Assembly: GCA_035582835.1 (NCBI GenBank)
Contig: JAYKAV010002519.1
Span: forward strand, 811,824-875,823
Direction: 5' to 3'
Length of the DNA stretch: 64,000 bases
From: Phoebastria nigripes
Lineage: Eukaryota > Chordata > Aves > Procellariiformes > Diomedeidae
Position numbers and translations under genes: made by a program. Below are positions 48,901 to 61,200 of the stretch, piece by piece. Below the pieces are notes generated by a model, which was not told the origin of the DNA, made no database searches, and saw only the letters and a program-made list of their open reading frames with translations. The stretch's first letter is position 1, and every line of letters starts with the position of its first letter.

Positions 48901-51900
48901 TGTTGCTTGAAGTTTGAAACGCTGCCTACGTACATTCACAGAGGGTTTGACTCTCTTTTTCAGTTTTGGTAGCTACCTGCAGCTGTGGAGCACCAAACTA
49001 CTGATTTTAATGTAACTTTGCACTAAACTGCCCCCTTTCATCCAGGTTTTTTCTCCTTCTTATTTATTTTTTAACTAGTTTTGAGCTTGATGAGGCCCAT
49101 GCGAGGCAATAATTATGACGGTCTTATTTTAAGGTTACTCCAGATACAGGTAACTGGCAGGATTTTAGTTCTCTTAAAATACAGTTCAATTCCTCCTACT
49201 ACTACAGTCAAAAAAATATTTACTGCCCCACATTTTTTCAACTCTCCATCTTTTTTCCTGTAAAACTAGCAAAGGCAAAGACAGGAAAGTTATATAGTCT
49301 GGTCCACCCACTACAGCAAGATATAAACACTTGATTGTGTCCTACCGACAGGGCTATTTTAGGCTATAATTATATGAGTTGTCCTTGCTCATTAGCTGTA
49401 TACTACTGAAGTGCAACAAAAGTAAGTGATTCATTGCTGACACATGGCATTTCATGAGCAGTCATTAATTAGCAGAGTAGCACTTGGATATAAATTGGTG
49501 AAGTGCATCAGTAAATGGAACTTTAATCAGGATCTCCCTTAACCCTCCTCTTCTTGTGCGCCTCTGTGGTGTTCAGAGGCTGAGCTCCCGTGGAAGCGCA
49601 GCACTTCCCCGCAGCAGCAGAGCACTCACCACCAGCATCACCAGTGGTGTAAACCACCACTGCTCAAGCTGCAGCTGTGATTTAAACCAGCCAGGGTCAA
49701 AAACCTGCCAGGGTGGGGAAAGACCACCCAAGTAGGAATCAGTGTTTTCTTCTTGAAATCAAGGAAATTTGCTCCTAGTCTGATACCCTGCAAGAGGCCT
49801 TTGCATCAGTGAAGTCTGCAGGCTGGGGGGGAAGAGGTGCAGTGGGTTAGCCTGCTGCACGCAGCGCTTTGCTCCTCGCAAATCCATCTGAAGACTGGCA
49901 AACGTTTTCGTTCCACAACACTTGGTGTATTTGCAATTTTGACATAAAGTGCGTTGAGTTCAATGGGCGAGAACAAGTAAAGGGTTCACAATCTACATCT
50001 CTAGGTTCTTTACAAGGCACATAACACTACTTTAAAAAGCAAAAGGTCGAAGTATAAAAGCAAGAGCACAAGAAGAAGGCTTTCCATGCCACGGCGTGTA
50101 ACCTTTTTTGTTAATACCAACGGTTCTCAGTTTGATAAATTTCACTACCGTAAGAATCAATGGAATTAATGGTTTGTCAATTCTGCCACAAGGCTAGGAC
50201 AAATCCAGTCCCAAGAACTGGAAAATCAAACTTTTACAACAACAAAGCTTTGTGGTCCCCTCCCAGTTGGTAAATGAGGCATTTGTCGACATGACAGATT
50301 ACAAAATTGGAGAATGTCGTTTACTTGAAAGCACTACCCTTTAAAGGTACGTTTTCAGAGCACTTCGTAAGTTCATATGGTGATTTCTGTGTATTGCTGT
50401 AGTGCAAGTACCCTTCTTAGGAGTTTTATTTACAAGAAATACGTGAAACTTGTGCTGGTTTCAGCATAGGCTGATTATGTATTCAGGATATATTTGCAGA
50501 TACCTAAGGCTGCTGGCTTTTAAACCAGAAGAGTATAAAAATCAAATTCTCTTTTGAAAGTTACTGTTATTTTTCTCAGCTGGAACATCAATTTAAGATT
50601 TTAGGGGAACTGCTTTCTTTTTAAAGTGATGCTGTGAAAAGAAATTTCTACTGGTAGGTGACTGAGAGCGATTTATTCATCCTGTCCTAGTGTGCTACGT
50701 TCTATGACAGATAAAGAGTTATTAGTCAGCAAATCCAGGCTACCCCTTTCCTGGAATGGTCCTACAGTCTCTGCAGGAACATACCTGAAATACTCTACCA
50801 ACTTTACTCGTGAAGATATTTTAGAGACAACTTATCACATAGAAAATCTCAGGGAGATTTTTGAGAGGACTGGTGAGGCACAGGCATTCCTTTAGAAGAA
50901 ACTTCAGGTTCCACTACAACAACAAAAACAGGAGAGAGCTCCTAATTTAAGCAGGGACTTCTGGTGATTCCTGCTCTGAGCCTACCTGTACATGCTACAG
51001 TGTTATTCTGGACTCACAGGGGAGAGAAGAAAGTATTTACAGATGCCACAGCATACTAAGTCTGCAGGGAAAGAAAACTTCCTTTGTTATTTGAGGATTC
51101 ACACTTGTAATGTTAGGGCTGTAAATGTAAGATGAGGGCTCTAAAGCAGGGATACTTAAAAGGAGCTATGCAATAAGCATTGGTTCAGGGATTTCGGCAA
51201 GGGCAACCCCGGGTGCAGTTCAGAGGAGAATGCCCAGTCCAGTCTGACAAGGAGGACCAGGAAAGGTCAGAGGCGGTGAGGTCTAGCTCCATTAGCAGAT
51301 CAATTCAGATCCATAGCAAAGTTTAGCATTCACCATGAGATGTGGCCCAGCCTGGGGGGCTCAGGGGATCGATAAGCAAATACAAAACCTTTTACCCTCA
51401 GGCAACCAGTTAAATTCTTGTTCCAAATATTGCCATCAGTTGACCCAAGCCCTTCATTTGCCTTCTGAGCCAGAGTGAGGGTGATTTGAATCCACCTTCA
51501 GAGACAGCTGCAATGTCATGGCTGCAGACCCTGAATGGCAATTGTAAGACCGAGGCCAACTATTTAACAAACACAAAGACACTTCACCTTCTATGGTGGA
51601 TAATGAAGAATAAAGGTGAAGTTTATACAGCCAGACATGGATTCAAATTGGGCTTCCTTGCACTGTTACCTTTCTTTCCTAAACTGCGTTGCAGTACAAT
51701 TCCTCTTCTATGGATCAAGAGAACAAACAAGCCTCTGTTGTTAACTCTCCAGTATCCCCTACAGAAGCCAAAGCTAGATAGGAAACACTGGTAAGGAACT
51801 ATGCAAGATTTTTATTTAAAACAAACTGACTGAAGAGTGAAATTGAATTACTACACATGCTGCAATGATTCATCAAATGGTTGCTATTTACTTCAATGCA

Positions 51901-52026
51901 AGAAAAGAAATCTTCATTTTCTTGAGTATTATCAACCTTTAAAACTAAATAGCATGCAAGAAAAAGATACTTTTTTCTCCAACATGATGATCAATCCTGT
52001 GAAATCCTGGGGAGTGTTATCATTGA
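45939..52026. other. Intergenic DNA, no gene seen
   Basis: Unique sequence. Short open frames only; none resembles a known protein. No recognised repeat or RNA. Confidence 0.65.
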
Positions 52027-52293
52027 AGCGATAGGATGAGAGGAAATGGCCTCAAGTTGCGCCAGGGGAGGTTTAGGTTGGACATTAGGAAAAATCTCTT
52101 TACTGAAAGAGTGGTTAAACATTGGAACAGGCTGCCCAGGGAAGTGGTGGAGTCACCATCCCTGGAAGTATTTGAAAGACGTGTAGATGAGGTGCTTAGG
52201 GACATGGTTTAGTGGGCATGGTGGTGTTGGGTTGATGGTTGGACTTGATGATCTTAGAGGTCTTTTCCAACCTTAATGATTCTATGATTCTGT
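52027..52293 (+). mobile_element. Short CR1 LINE 3' end (about 270 bp)
   Basis: Sequence runs from AGCGATAGGATGAGAGGAAA through GGACATTAGGAAAAATCTC, AACATTGGAACAGGCTGCC and GTTGGACTTGATGATCTTAG to a TTCTATGATTCTG tail. The translated plus frame has the [11 protein letters not shown] and KHWNRLP-like C-terminal blocks of ORF2. Divergence is low to moderate. The GACATGGTTTAGTGGGCATG segment resembles CR1-J type 3' ends from memory. Confidence 0.92.
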
Positions 52294-55200
52294 AAGTTCC
52301 ACATTATATGAAAAGTCTACTGCCCTTTGATATAGCCTGAGACACATTTAAGACATCAATAACAGAAGACATCGTTAGTCTCACTGCTAAAATGGACCAG
52401 GAGTATGATCAGGTCACTAATTATTTAGACGAAGTAATAAACAATATAGAATTTAGTAGACATCAGGATAGATCAGTTCTAAATTTGCACTAAAATTTTA
52501 ACTAACAGCTAAGTTTAAACCACTGTGTTTTCTGAGAAGGACATAGAGCAACCTTGGCAAATTAGTAAGAAATACACTACATACTGAGTGAATTTTTATG
52601 CACATACATTACAAAGTCTGTTAGTTTATGAATCTATCATTTAAAATCATCCTTAGAATAGCTCTAAGAATATTTATATCATTGAAACAAACAAATCAAT
52701 TCCAGACCTTTTAGAGGTGACAACTGACTTCCTTCTAGTTTGTATGGGTTTCTAATTCATGCTGCTAAATTATATGTGTTCTGTTTTATGTTTTATGTAT
52801 TTCTGTGTCACCAGAACCAGAAGACATTTTATAAAATAAAGACCAGAGAAATCAGCGCCTCAACCTGTAGTTGACGCTAAGCACATATGACCGTTCAAAA
52901 CATATTCTTCTCTGAGTATGTAAGAGTGTTGCTTTAAGGTCATGCAGATCTCTACTTGAGACTCGGATGAGATACCATGTGGGAGCCAAGTCCTGCACCT
53001 GTTTGCTGCAGAATTGCTTCACCTGCTTTTGAGGCATGGAAGTCAGGACACAGGACTCTAAGTCTGCTCCAGTGCTCTTATGATCCTATGAAAATCATGA
53101 ATAGTTTCGTAAACTCATTGGATTATCTTGTCATAAATCAGTCTTCAAACACACACAAACGCTAAACCACAAACGTGCTCGTATTCTGCCCTGGTTGGTT
53201 GCTACCCTGTTCTGGCAAAGACATGGCAGGACAGTCTTGCATTTAACAATGTACCAGAGAAGTTCAGTGCAGCTCCTGTTCCTATTGCAGACATCACATG
53301 TGACCTTAGGGAACTCATTTACTCCGTCTGAGCTTCAGTTCTCTGTTTGTGAGACATAACAGAACATCCCACACTCTCACCTGGAGACTACAGTCACTTA
53401 AGTGCTGTGTATATTACGAATATAAACAAGAAGCAGGGAACGGGTAGATTTCAGTATGAGTTTGTATGTGGTTTCAGTTAACAGTGAATCGTCCATTGCT
53501 CTAAAAACACGATATATTTTAATAAAACATATTAGAAGTGTGAGTTTTAGGTAAAATAGGCTATGCAGAAATGATCAGCTTGATTTGTTTTTTCTTTTAT
53601 GGTAAAATTTGTGATTTTAAGATTCAATGCATCAGTGTCTAATCAAATACTGTAAGTTTTAAATCTGTGCATTACAACATCATTTTGCTTTCTTGACTGC
53701 ACACAGTGACAGCATTGCTGCACTAAAGGTGAGTGTGCTGTGATGGTCATCGGTGTGATGGTATAACTGAGCTGCAGCAGCACTTGGCTAATGTTTGGAG
53801 GGGCCTCTAGCAAGAGCTCTGAATGCTGCCTCAATTTAGGATTTCTTTGCACTTTAGGGTTTGTGGTTTTGTCAAGAAATGTACTTGGGCAGCCTTAATT
53901 CTCAGGTAAAACTGCGTGCACTGCTTGTTTATCTACAGCAGTTAGATGAGGTTATAGGTGACCCAGCTCTCCATCTGCAGTCCTACCGAAGGCATCAGCA
54001 CAGAGAGGGACTGCTTCTCAGAAGATCAAATTAAATGAGAAGAAAAGCTGCCCATATCTAAATGTGGCGCTTATCTAAGTACATAAGCCATTGCGGCCAC
54101 CCTCCTGAAGTTAGCCAAAAATAAATACAAACAGGCAGATAGACAAATATGTCTGTAAGAGCCACACTTTGATTTCTAGACAAATGGCTTTAAAAGACAA
54201 CTCCTTCATAAAACTTTGAAAGGTATCACGCACATCTTTGCTGAAAAACTGGGCCAAACTCCTTGTACTCCTCAACGACATGTCTCCCCCCACCCCACGG
54301 AGAATGAAATGATATATTAGCTCTGTGCTCGCTGTGTCTCGAACACGGTGAACTCTGCAGTTACTCAGCCCAAGCTCAAGCCAGAAGTCACAGCAGGCGG
54401 AGAAGGAGACTGAAAATGTGAAACAGGATGAAACGACAACATGGGCAAAAATTGTGTCAAAAGTTCTGCCTCTGAAATGTTCCTCGTCCCTACGTCTGAG
54501 CTAAGGATGGTGAATTTCAAAGGGAAAAGCACGGCTACTATGAAATCAAATCAGAGTGAACCCCAAAGAAAGGAAATATGAGACCAGCGCTGATACATTA
54601 TAGATATATCTATTTTATTTCTCTGATGGAAAGCTGTATTCCCTGAATGCATGAAGTATTTTTTGACTCTCTTGCAGAAAACTGATTTGGATTATACAGA
54701 GATCTCATGGGTATACGTATTGTTTCTCTTCTTTATTTTTGATGTTTATATCCTTATTTTAATCTGTGATATAGGAACTAATGTTCTGAGAAGCCAGATT
54801 TGCCACTAAGGGTCTATATATTTACTGGCCATATCCTAAGAAACTAGCATATATTCCCCCAGTCTCCTATTTAAAAGTGATTGAGTAGGTGTTGTAATCC
54901 ATTGGTCCATTTTGGTTTTTTCTTGTTTGCCTACTTTTAATACATTGTTTTGTTAAAAGAAAAAAGGGATACCACACTCTTCCAGCAGTAAATCATCTGT
55001 TTCCATTTACATATACGTAGTATAGCTGCAAATGTGTCTTCCCTTCCCTTTTGGGTTTCAGATTTTATCTTCATATAACGTCTGTACATTCTGAATTCAA
55101 GATACAACATGTCCTTTATTTTCTTAGTCTGCTGTGACCTCTGGGATAGAACCAACAGCCTTTTTTTCATGAAAGCAAATTCAGATGTTAATTGAGCTGG

Positions 55201-58200
55201 ATACAGCAATTGGTCGACTCATATAAGTGAAGTGAAAAGACTTAGCTCTCAGTGAGGCTCATTTTATGAGTTTACAAAAGAAAAAACTATGAAAAAAATT
55301 ACACATCATCTACTACTAAACCCAGAACTGCACTCAAGCAAATGAGCACAATTAACAGACTGGATCCCAGGTTTAGGAAATGTCCAGATCCAGATCCAGA
55401 TCCACCAGACGTGACTGTCTGGAAGCTCTCACCACTGCCCCACGAAAAAACTGACAGATGCTCATCAGAATCACTACAAAATTTTCTGGCTAATCCCTAA
55501 CAATTTCAAAACAGATGCTAAAGTCCCTACTTTAACTCACTCTGAATTGAACAACTGAGGACATAATAAAACTGGATCAGGTGGGTATTTTAAAGTATAA
55601 ATCATAAAATGGTATGTCAAAGTGCTGTTTTCCCAGTGATAAGGGAGTAGGAAAATATAATAGCGGATAAATGGGTTGTGTGGGAAGAAGATACAACACA
55701 TTGTAGCCAGCTGCCCATAGAAGTTAAAAATGAAGGGCATCAAATTTAAAGGAGAGGCAGCAGAAAATACATCTTAGAGGATTTAAATGGCACAGTCCAG
55801 AGACCGTTTCATTAGCGGGTTTGAATTATCCACAGTTCCTTTTGCCAAAGTTTACGACTAAAAAAAAATCAAAATCATTTACGAAACCATTATTAAAACA
55901 TTTCAGCTCCTGAAAACTGCTTTTCCAGGGTATCTTTTTTTATTATTGTATTAGACCATAAATATGTCAATACAATTTCATTAAAGGCATAATGAAAGAC
56001 ATTACCAGCAACGGTGGGAAATGGGTTCATATGACAATTTGCGAAACGAGAACTGTCAGTATTCCTCTAGCTTTTCCTGATGCCACTTCAGGCTTTGGAC
56101 TACTTCCCCAGGGGAAAAAGCAGATAAAATGAATAAATGGCTTCCCCCCAGCAATGTGAGAAGTCTATTGAATGGCTCTGTGAGTGTGTGCTTTCTAGGA
56201 ACAGGCATTTGGCACAGCAGAAGGCGCCAACTTCTTCTGAACTGAAGCGGGTAGAATTCAGGCCAAACAAGGGGCTCAGTTTCTGCCTCCTCCCCCGGTG
56301 CTGCCCTTCAAGGGGGAAGCACAACGGCATGTTTCCGAAGGCACAAAAAGCTCCTGGCAGAGGAGCAGAGGAAAGGGGGGTTGGTGAGGGACAGCGGACC
56401 CGAAAGGCAGGTGTGTGCCGGCAGAGCAGCTCCCCGGGGAGGAGAGATGCTCCCCGCCGCGGAGGCAGAGCCCCCAGGAGCTGGGTCACCGGCGCTGGGT
56501 GCTGGCAAGGCTCCCTCAGGGCTTGCCCAGTTTCTCTTACTCTCTCCCCAGGGACCCGCTGCCAGCCATCAGCAGACACAGGATATTTGGCACTCTTTAT
56601 TTCTTACAACACTGTGGCTCGGTAAGGCAGACTGCATTTTTTCTGCCTCTGAATCCAGAAATCATAGGGTGCAGCAAAAGCAGCGCAGAATTGCTAGACA
56701 ACATATTTGAAATCATCTCTATTGAATCTATTGCATTTCAGGGGTCTTGTTTTGACCAAAATGCTCTTTAATTCTTGACAAACTATCTCCTTTTCTAAAT
56801 ATACTCCTTCTCCCCACTTCCGCTACGTACCGAGGGGGAACCAGTTTAGGATATTAAACCACATGGGCTGAAGCTACAGTATGGATATACTTTTTACTAC
56901 CAACAGAAGGAAATGAGAGGAAAAGAGAGGAACACATATTAATTCACAATTCCCTTAGGAGAAATAGCTCCAGCCCCAGCCTCCCCTTATATACTATTAC
57001 TTCAAGGGTTGTCTTCATTAAAGAATATTCCCAGTGTAAACAAGGAAGCCTATATTTCCTCAACATTGAAAAAACACATTTTGGTTTAGTTGAATTCTTC
57101 TGCCCATTTCTAACCTAAGGAAAATCAAGCAAGAAAACAGCAAACAAACAAACAAACAAATCATCCTTCTGCCACCTTTTACACTACCCATTTTAATCTT
57201 TCAGTCACTAATTTTTTTAATCCTGCCACACCATTAAACACCACAAAAAGCCATGCAGAACAAAAATATTGTATCACTAGAGATACATAGCTCAAGCACA
57301 GGCTCACGAAGGAAAATGATTTTACAGCATTTCCTGAAAAATCCACATAATTGGATAGCCCCTGCAGTGGGGCTGCCTCTTTCCCTGCTGGGACTAAACA
57401 ATCCTCTTCCAGCAAGGAATTACTTGGTGCCTGGCAGTGGGACTAGCGATAGTCTCTCTCTGTGTCATGACTGAGATTGGACACGGCACTCATGTTGACA
57501 CATCCTGGGTTTGAACCCCTGCAGACCACAGGCAGGCAGTTTTTGTGTGTGAATTCATTCATGGGAAGCACAGTTTGGGATGGTTTAGGGTTTTCTTTAT
57601 GAAAGTTTTCTATTACCACTTACTATGAAATATATAGGAATTGCCTCAGTGCCGGTCAGATCGTTAAAGAATTGACTGTTCTTTCTCCATGACCTTAAAA
57701 GTGGACCTATTTTCAAGAGCTTTTCCGGTCACATGCAGGCTGGATATTAAATGAAATTGGAGAGCCTATCTGAAGTGCCAGCAAAGAGGGAATGTGAGCA
57801 ATTAGATTGTGGGAAATCTTGAAAGGGGCTTCAGAATTGTTTGAACATGCTGTCAAAATAAAGATCACTCAAAAAATACCACTCTCTCCAGCCAGAAATG
57901 TGCCAGTCTATGCATCTCAAGTTTTGCTTAATCCAGGACAGCCCTCTGAGACCAGTCATCCTGACTGCTGGCGCACCTGCCCCAGGCTGGAGATGCTGGA
58001 TGCTGTGTGGTCCCTCAGCTGGAGCCAGTCTGCTGGTGGATCCCCTCAGAGTCCCATTTGGTGGCAAGCGTCGGCAGCTGCTTGGGGAAATTGGCATCGC
58101 TGCCTGTTCATGTTGGAGGTGGCTGTAAAAGTGACAAGACCATCAGTCTCACTGAGCTGAAATGTCCTGTCCTGGCAGCTTGTCATTTGGCAGAAATTTC

Positions 58201-61200
58201 AAAATCAGAAAAATGCTTCTACCCCAAATAACACTGAGCTCAAACAAAGAGGAAGGGAAGGGGAGGTTATTTCATATTATGGAAGCTTCTCTTTTAGGCC
58301 AGCTCTTCTCAAGGGTGACAAATAACTCCACAGTACCTGTGGTTCGACAACATGCCCTTTGCCTGGCCCCAAAACTGCCACACCATCTTTCCGTTCCACC
58401 TCGCTTCCCTCCCCCAAGGACTCAAGAGTTTTCCAATATGTCATAAAATCAGTCTTGGCTCTTCCGAATTAGTTTGGACACAATGCATTTCAATTAAACA
58501 AGGCTTCCAATAATGTATTTCAAACATTTCCCATTGAACACTGCAACGAGTAAAAATGGCTGGGAGGAATGACAGAGATCTACTTGGGGAATTTCTCTTG
58601 CAAAGGAAATAAATAGAAGGTTGTTAGATACTTTTGCACTGCATAATCAGCTTGTACTGTTAGTATCCCCAGACAGTGGTATGTGTGCAGAGGGCGCTGC
58701 AGTTGGGATCATTCCTCCTCGCCAGCAACAGCTGCAGCAGCACCTTTCTGACACCAGTTTCCTGCAAGAGACCCAAAGGAAAGAACAGCGGTAGATTATA
58801 AAAGTGCTGTGAGCATAAAGTTACTGTCCTCTCCCCAGAGTCTGACCTCTGCAAGCAAAAGCTCCCTCCCCACACCCTGAAGGCGCAGTTAATAAACTTC
58901 AAGTCTCTGTCCTGCCAGTGATAGTGCTCTCCTGGAAATGGGGACCTGGATCCTACCCCAACTCCAAGGACCATCCACAGATTTTACATGAAACAGTCAT
59001 TGGGTAAAACACAGAAACAGCCGGCGGGCAGAACGGCGAGGGTGCTGCCAGCAGTCCTCTCTCTTCCCCACGCATCTCCCTCCTGCCCTGCAGAGTAACA
59101 GGGATCTCCCTGCTNCTCCCCCCCTATTTCAGTACCAGCTTTGAGCCGCCTGCTCCCTGGGGCTCTCTCCTGTGCCCTCCCTGGGGAGGTCCCTCCTGCT
59201 ATCGTACCCCCTTGTGCTGGACTCCTCTGGGAGCAGAAGGAGGCTCTCATGATGAACATGTGCATCCTGAGTCCGTAGGAAAAGTATCCATGTGCTGCAG
59301 CACAGCCTGAGATTTCAAAGCAGAAACTCTTTCTGCATCAGAGTTGAAGCAAGGCTTTGGAGGCTTTTTGTGGTGCAAGATCCCCCACTAAGTGGAAAGT
59401 GCAGAATGGGTAGGAGCCGGGTCCAAGTCTTTCACCAACATGCAGCAAAACAAAACCTCCGCAAAAATATTCCAGATCTATGATGTCATTTACCTACATT
59501 TGAAAACTACTCCTACTTCATGGCATTTGAACCACGTCTGTCTTTATAGCAGAGACTTCCCATCTTCCACATCAATACAGTTAATTCTTCAGTGTTCTGG
59601 TGGCAGTAAGGACATTGTTTAAAACTGTTATGAAACACGTCAGTAAAACATATGCCCATTACATAAACTTATATGAATGCAGTGGAACTAAAAGCTGTGC
59701 CATTATGTTAATACTATTGAAAACACATATCTATATGTATATGTATAGATGTGTGTGTGTGTGACTAGCTATAACGATACAGTAAGTTTATGTTGAAATT
59801 CAGCCCACTGCTGTCAGTAGCAAAACTCCCTGCAGATTCAAAATTATACAGAAATTCATCTTAGATATAATAAACAGATTTACAGGTATTCTAGCTGAGA
59901 TTTTGAAGACCACCAGGAGGATTTGGCATCCAAATTCCGTATGCAACTTCAAAAGTCTTTATTTTGCTTTGCTTTGAAAATTTGTGTCTGTGTAGTCAAC
60001 TGCATTAATCGGTTGTCATATAGAACTGCAGGTTGCTATCAAATTATTGTTTATTAGCTGCAAATAATTGCATGTGCACATTTGTATGAACTTTATTTAT
60101 GAACATGTTTTCCCAAGAAGCACACCTCTGGGTGCAAATGTACACATCCCATCCTGGCAATTCAGTCCTTATCTTGTACCTGTTATTTAGTCCCTCAAAA
60201 AAACCCACAAAAACCAACCAANCAAACAAACAAAAAAGAATTAAAAAGCTTTTCCCCAGACTTCCCCTGGAGCAATATCCAAAATATACTGTTGGTTTTA
60301 TCCCTGATGAAATCTTGAAATAAAACAAGCAAAACCCTCAGATGAACTCCCCAGGCCTGAGCCGATTTAGTTTAATTTGCCACAGTCCTTTGTGGAGCTG
60401 CTGTTCCAGGGAAAGCAGCAGGTCTTGATCTTGGGCTCTAACAGATGGCCCCGACAATATGACAGTAATAGCATCTGACATGTGTTGTTTCAATGATCTC
60501 TCTAACTCTCGGAGAAGTGTGCGAGCGTTACATACCGTGTGCTGCTTCAGACTGTTATTTTTGGCATGATTGTGCTGGCATATGTTATGATGAACCATTC
60601 ACAACATCTTCCATTTCCATCATAAAATAAAGGGGAAAAAAGAGAGTAGGTCCATAACCCTATCATTTAACCTTGTTCCCAAGGTAACATTTCCTTTGCA
60701 TATGGGTCAGCTCCACAGAAACCAAAACCCAAACTGCATTTTGAGGGATTAGCTGTATTGCAGAAGTGGAGTCCTGGGGATGGTAGAGAGACAAGTGATG
60801 GAAATATTTATGGCCCAGCTCTTGGAGTGTTTCACAGTGACACGTAATCAGAGTTTTCTACAATGTGCATTAAACGATGGCAATCTACAATCCGAATGGC
60901 ACCTGGTGATTAGGGAGCTGTGAGGAGGGGAATCAGAAGCAACTGAGTGCCCCATCGAGGTGGAGTTTTCCTGCTAATTGCAGGGGTAATTAACACGTCC
61001 CCTTTCAAGCCCAGAGGATTTTCTTAAGGAACTTGTGATTTTACTCATTGTTGGGTTTAACAAAATAGGATTTCAGGCAGTGAAATGCTTTCAACTGCAA
61101 GCAGCAAAATCTAGCTAAAGCAGAAACATCAATGATTTTCACTGAGTGCAAGTCATTGAAATGTCTTAGCATCATAAACTACTCTTGATTGCTTTTTTCA

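Noticed and set aside
50692..50895. 67-codon plus-strand open frame with a natural-looking composition
   Set aside because: No family I recognise and no flanking splice sites that would make it an exon of a known gene.
56100..56625. Pair of antisense open frames of about 160 codons
   Set aside because: Both occupy the same GC-rich patch on opposite strands; neither resembles a known protein, which points to composition rather than coding.
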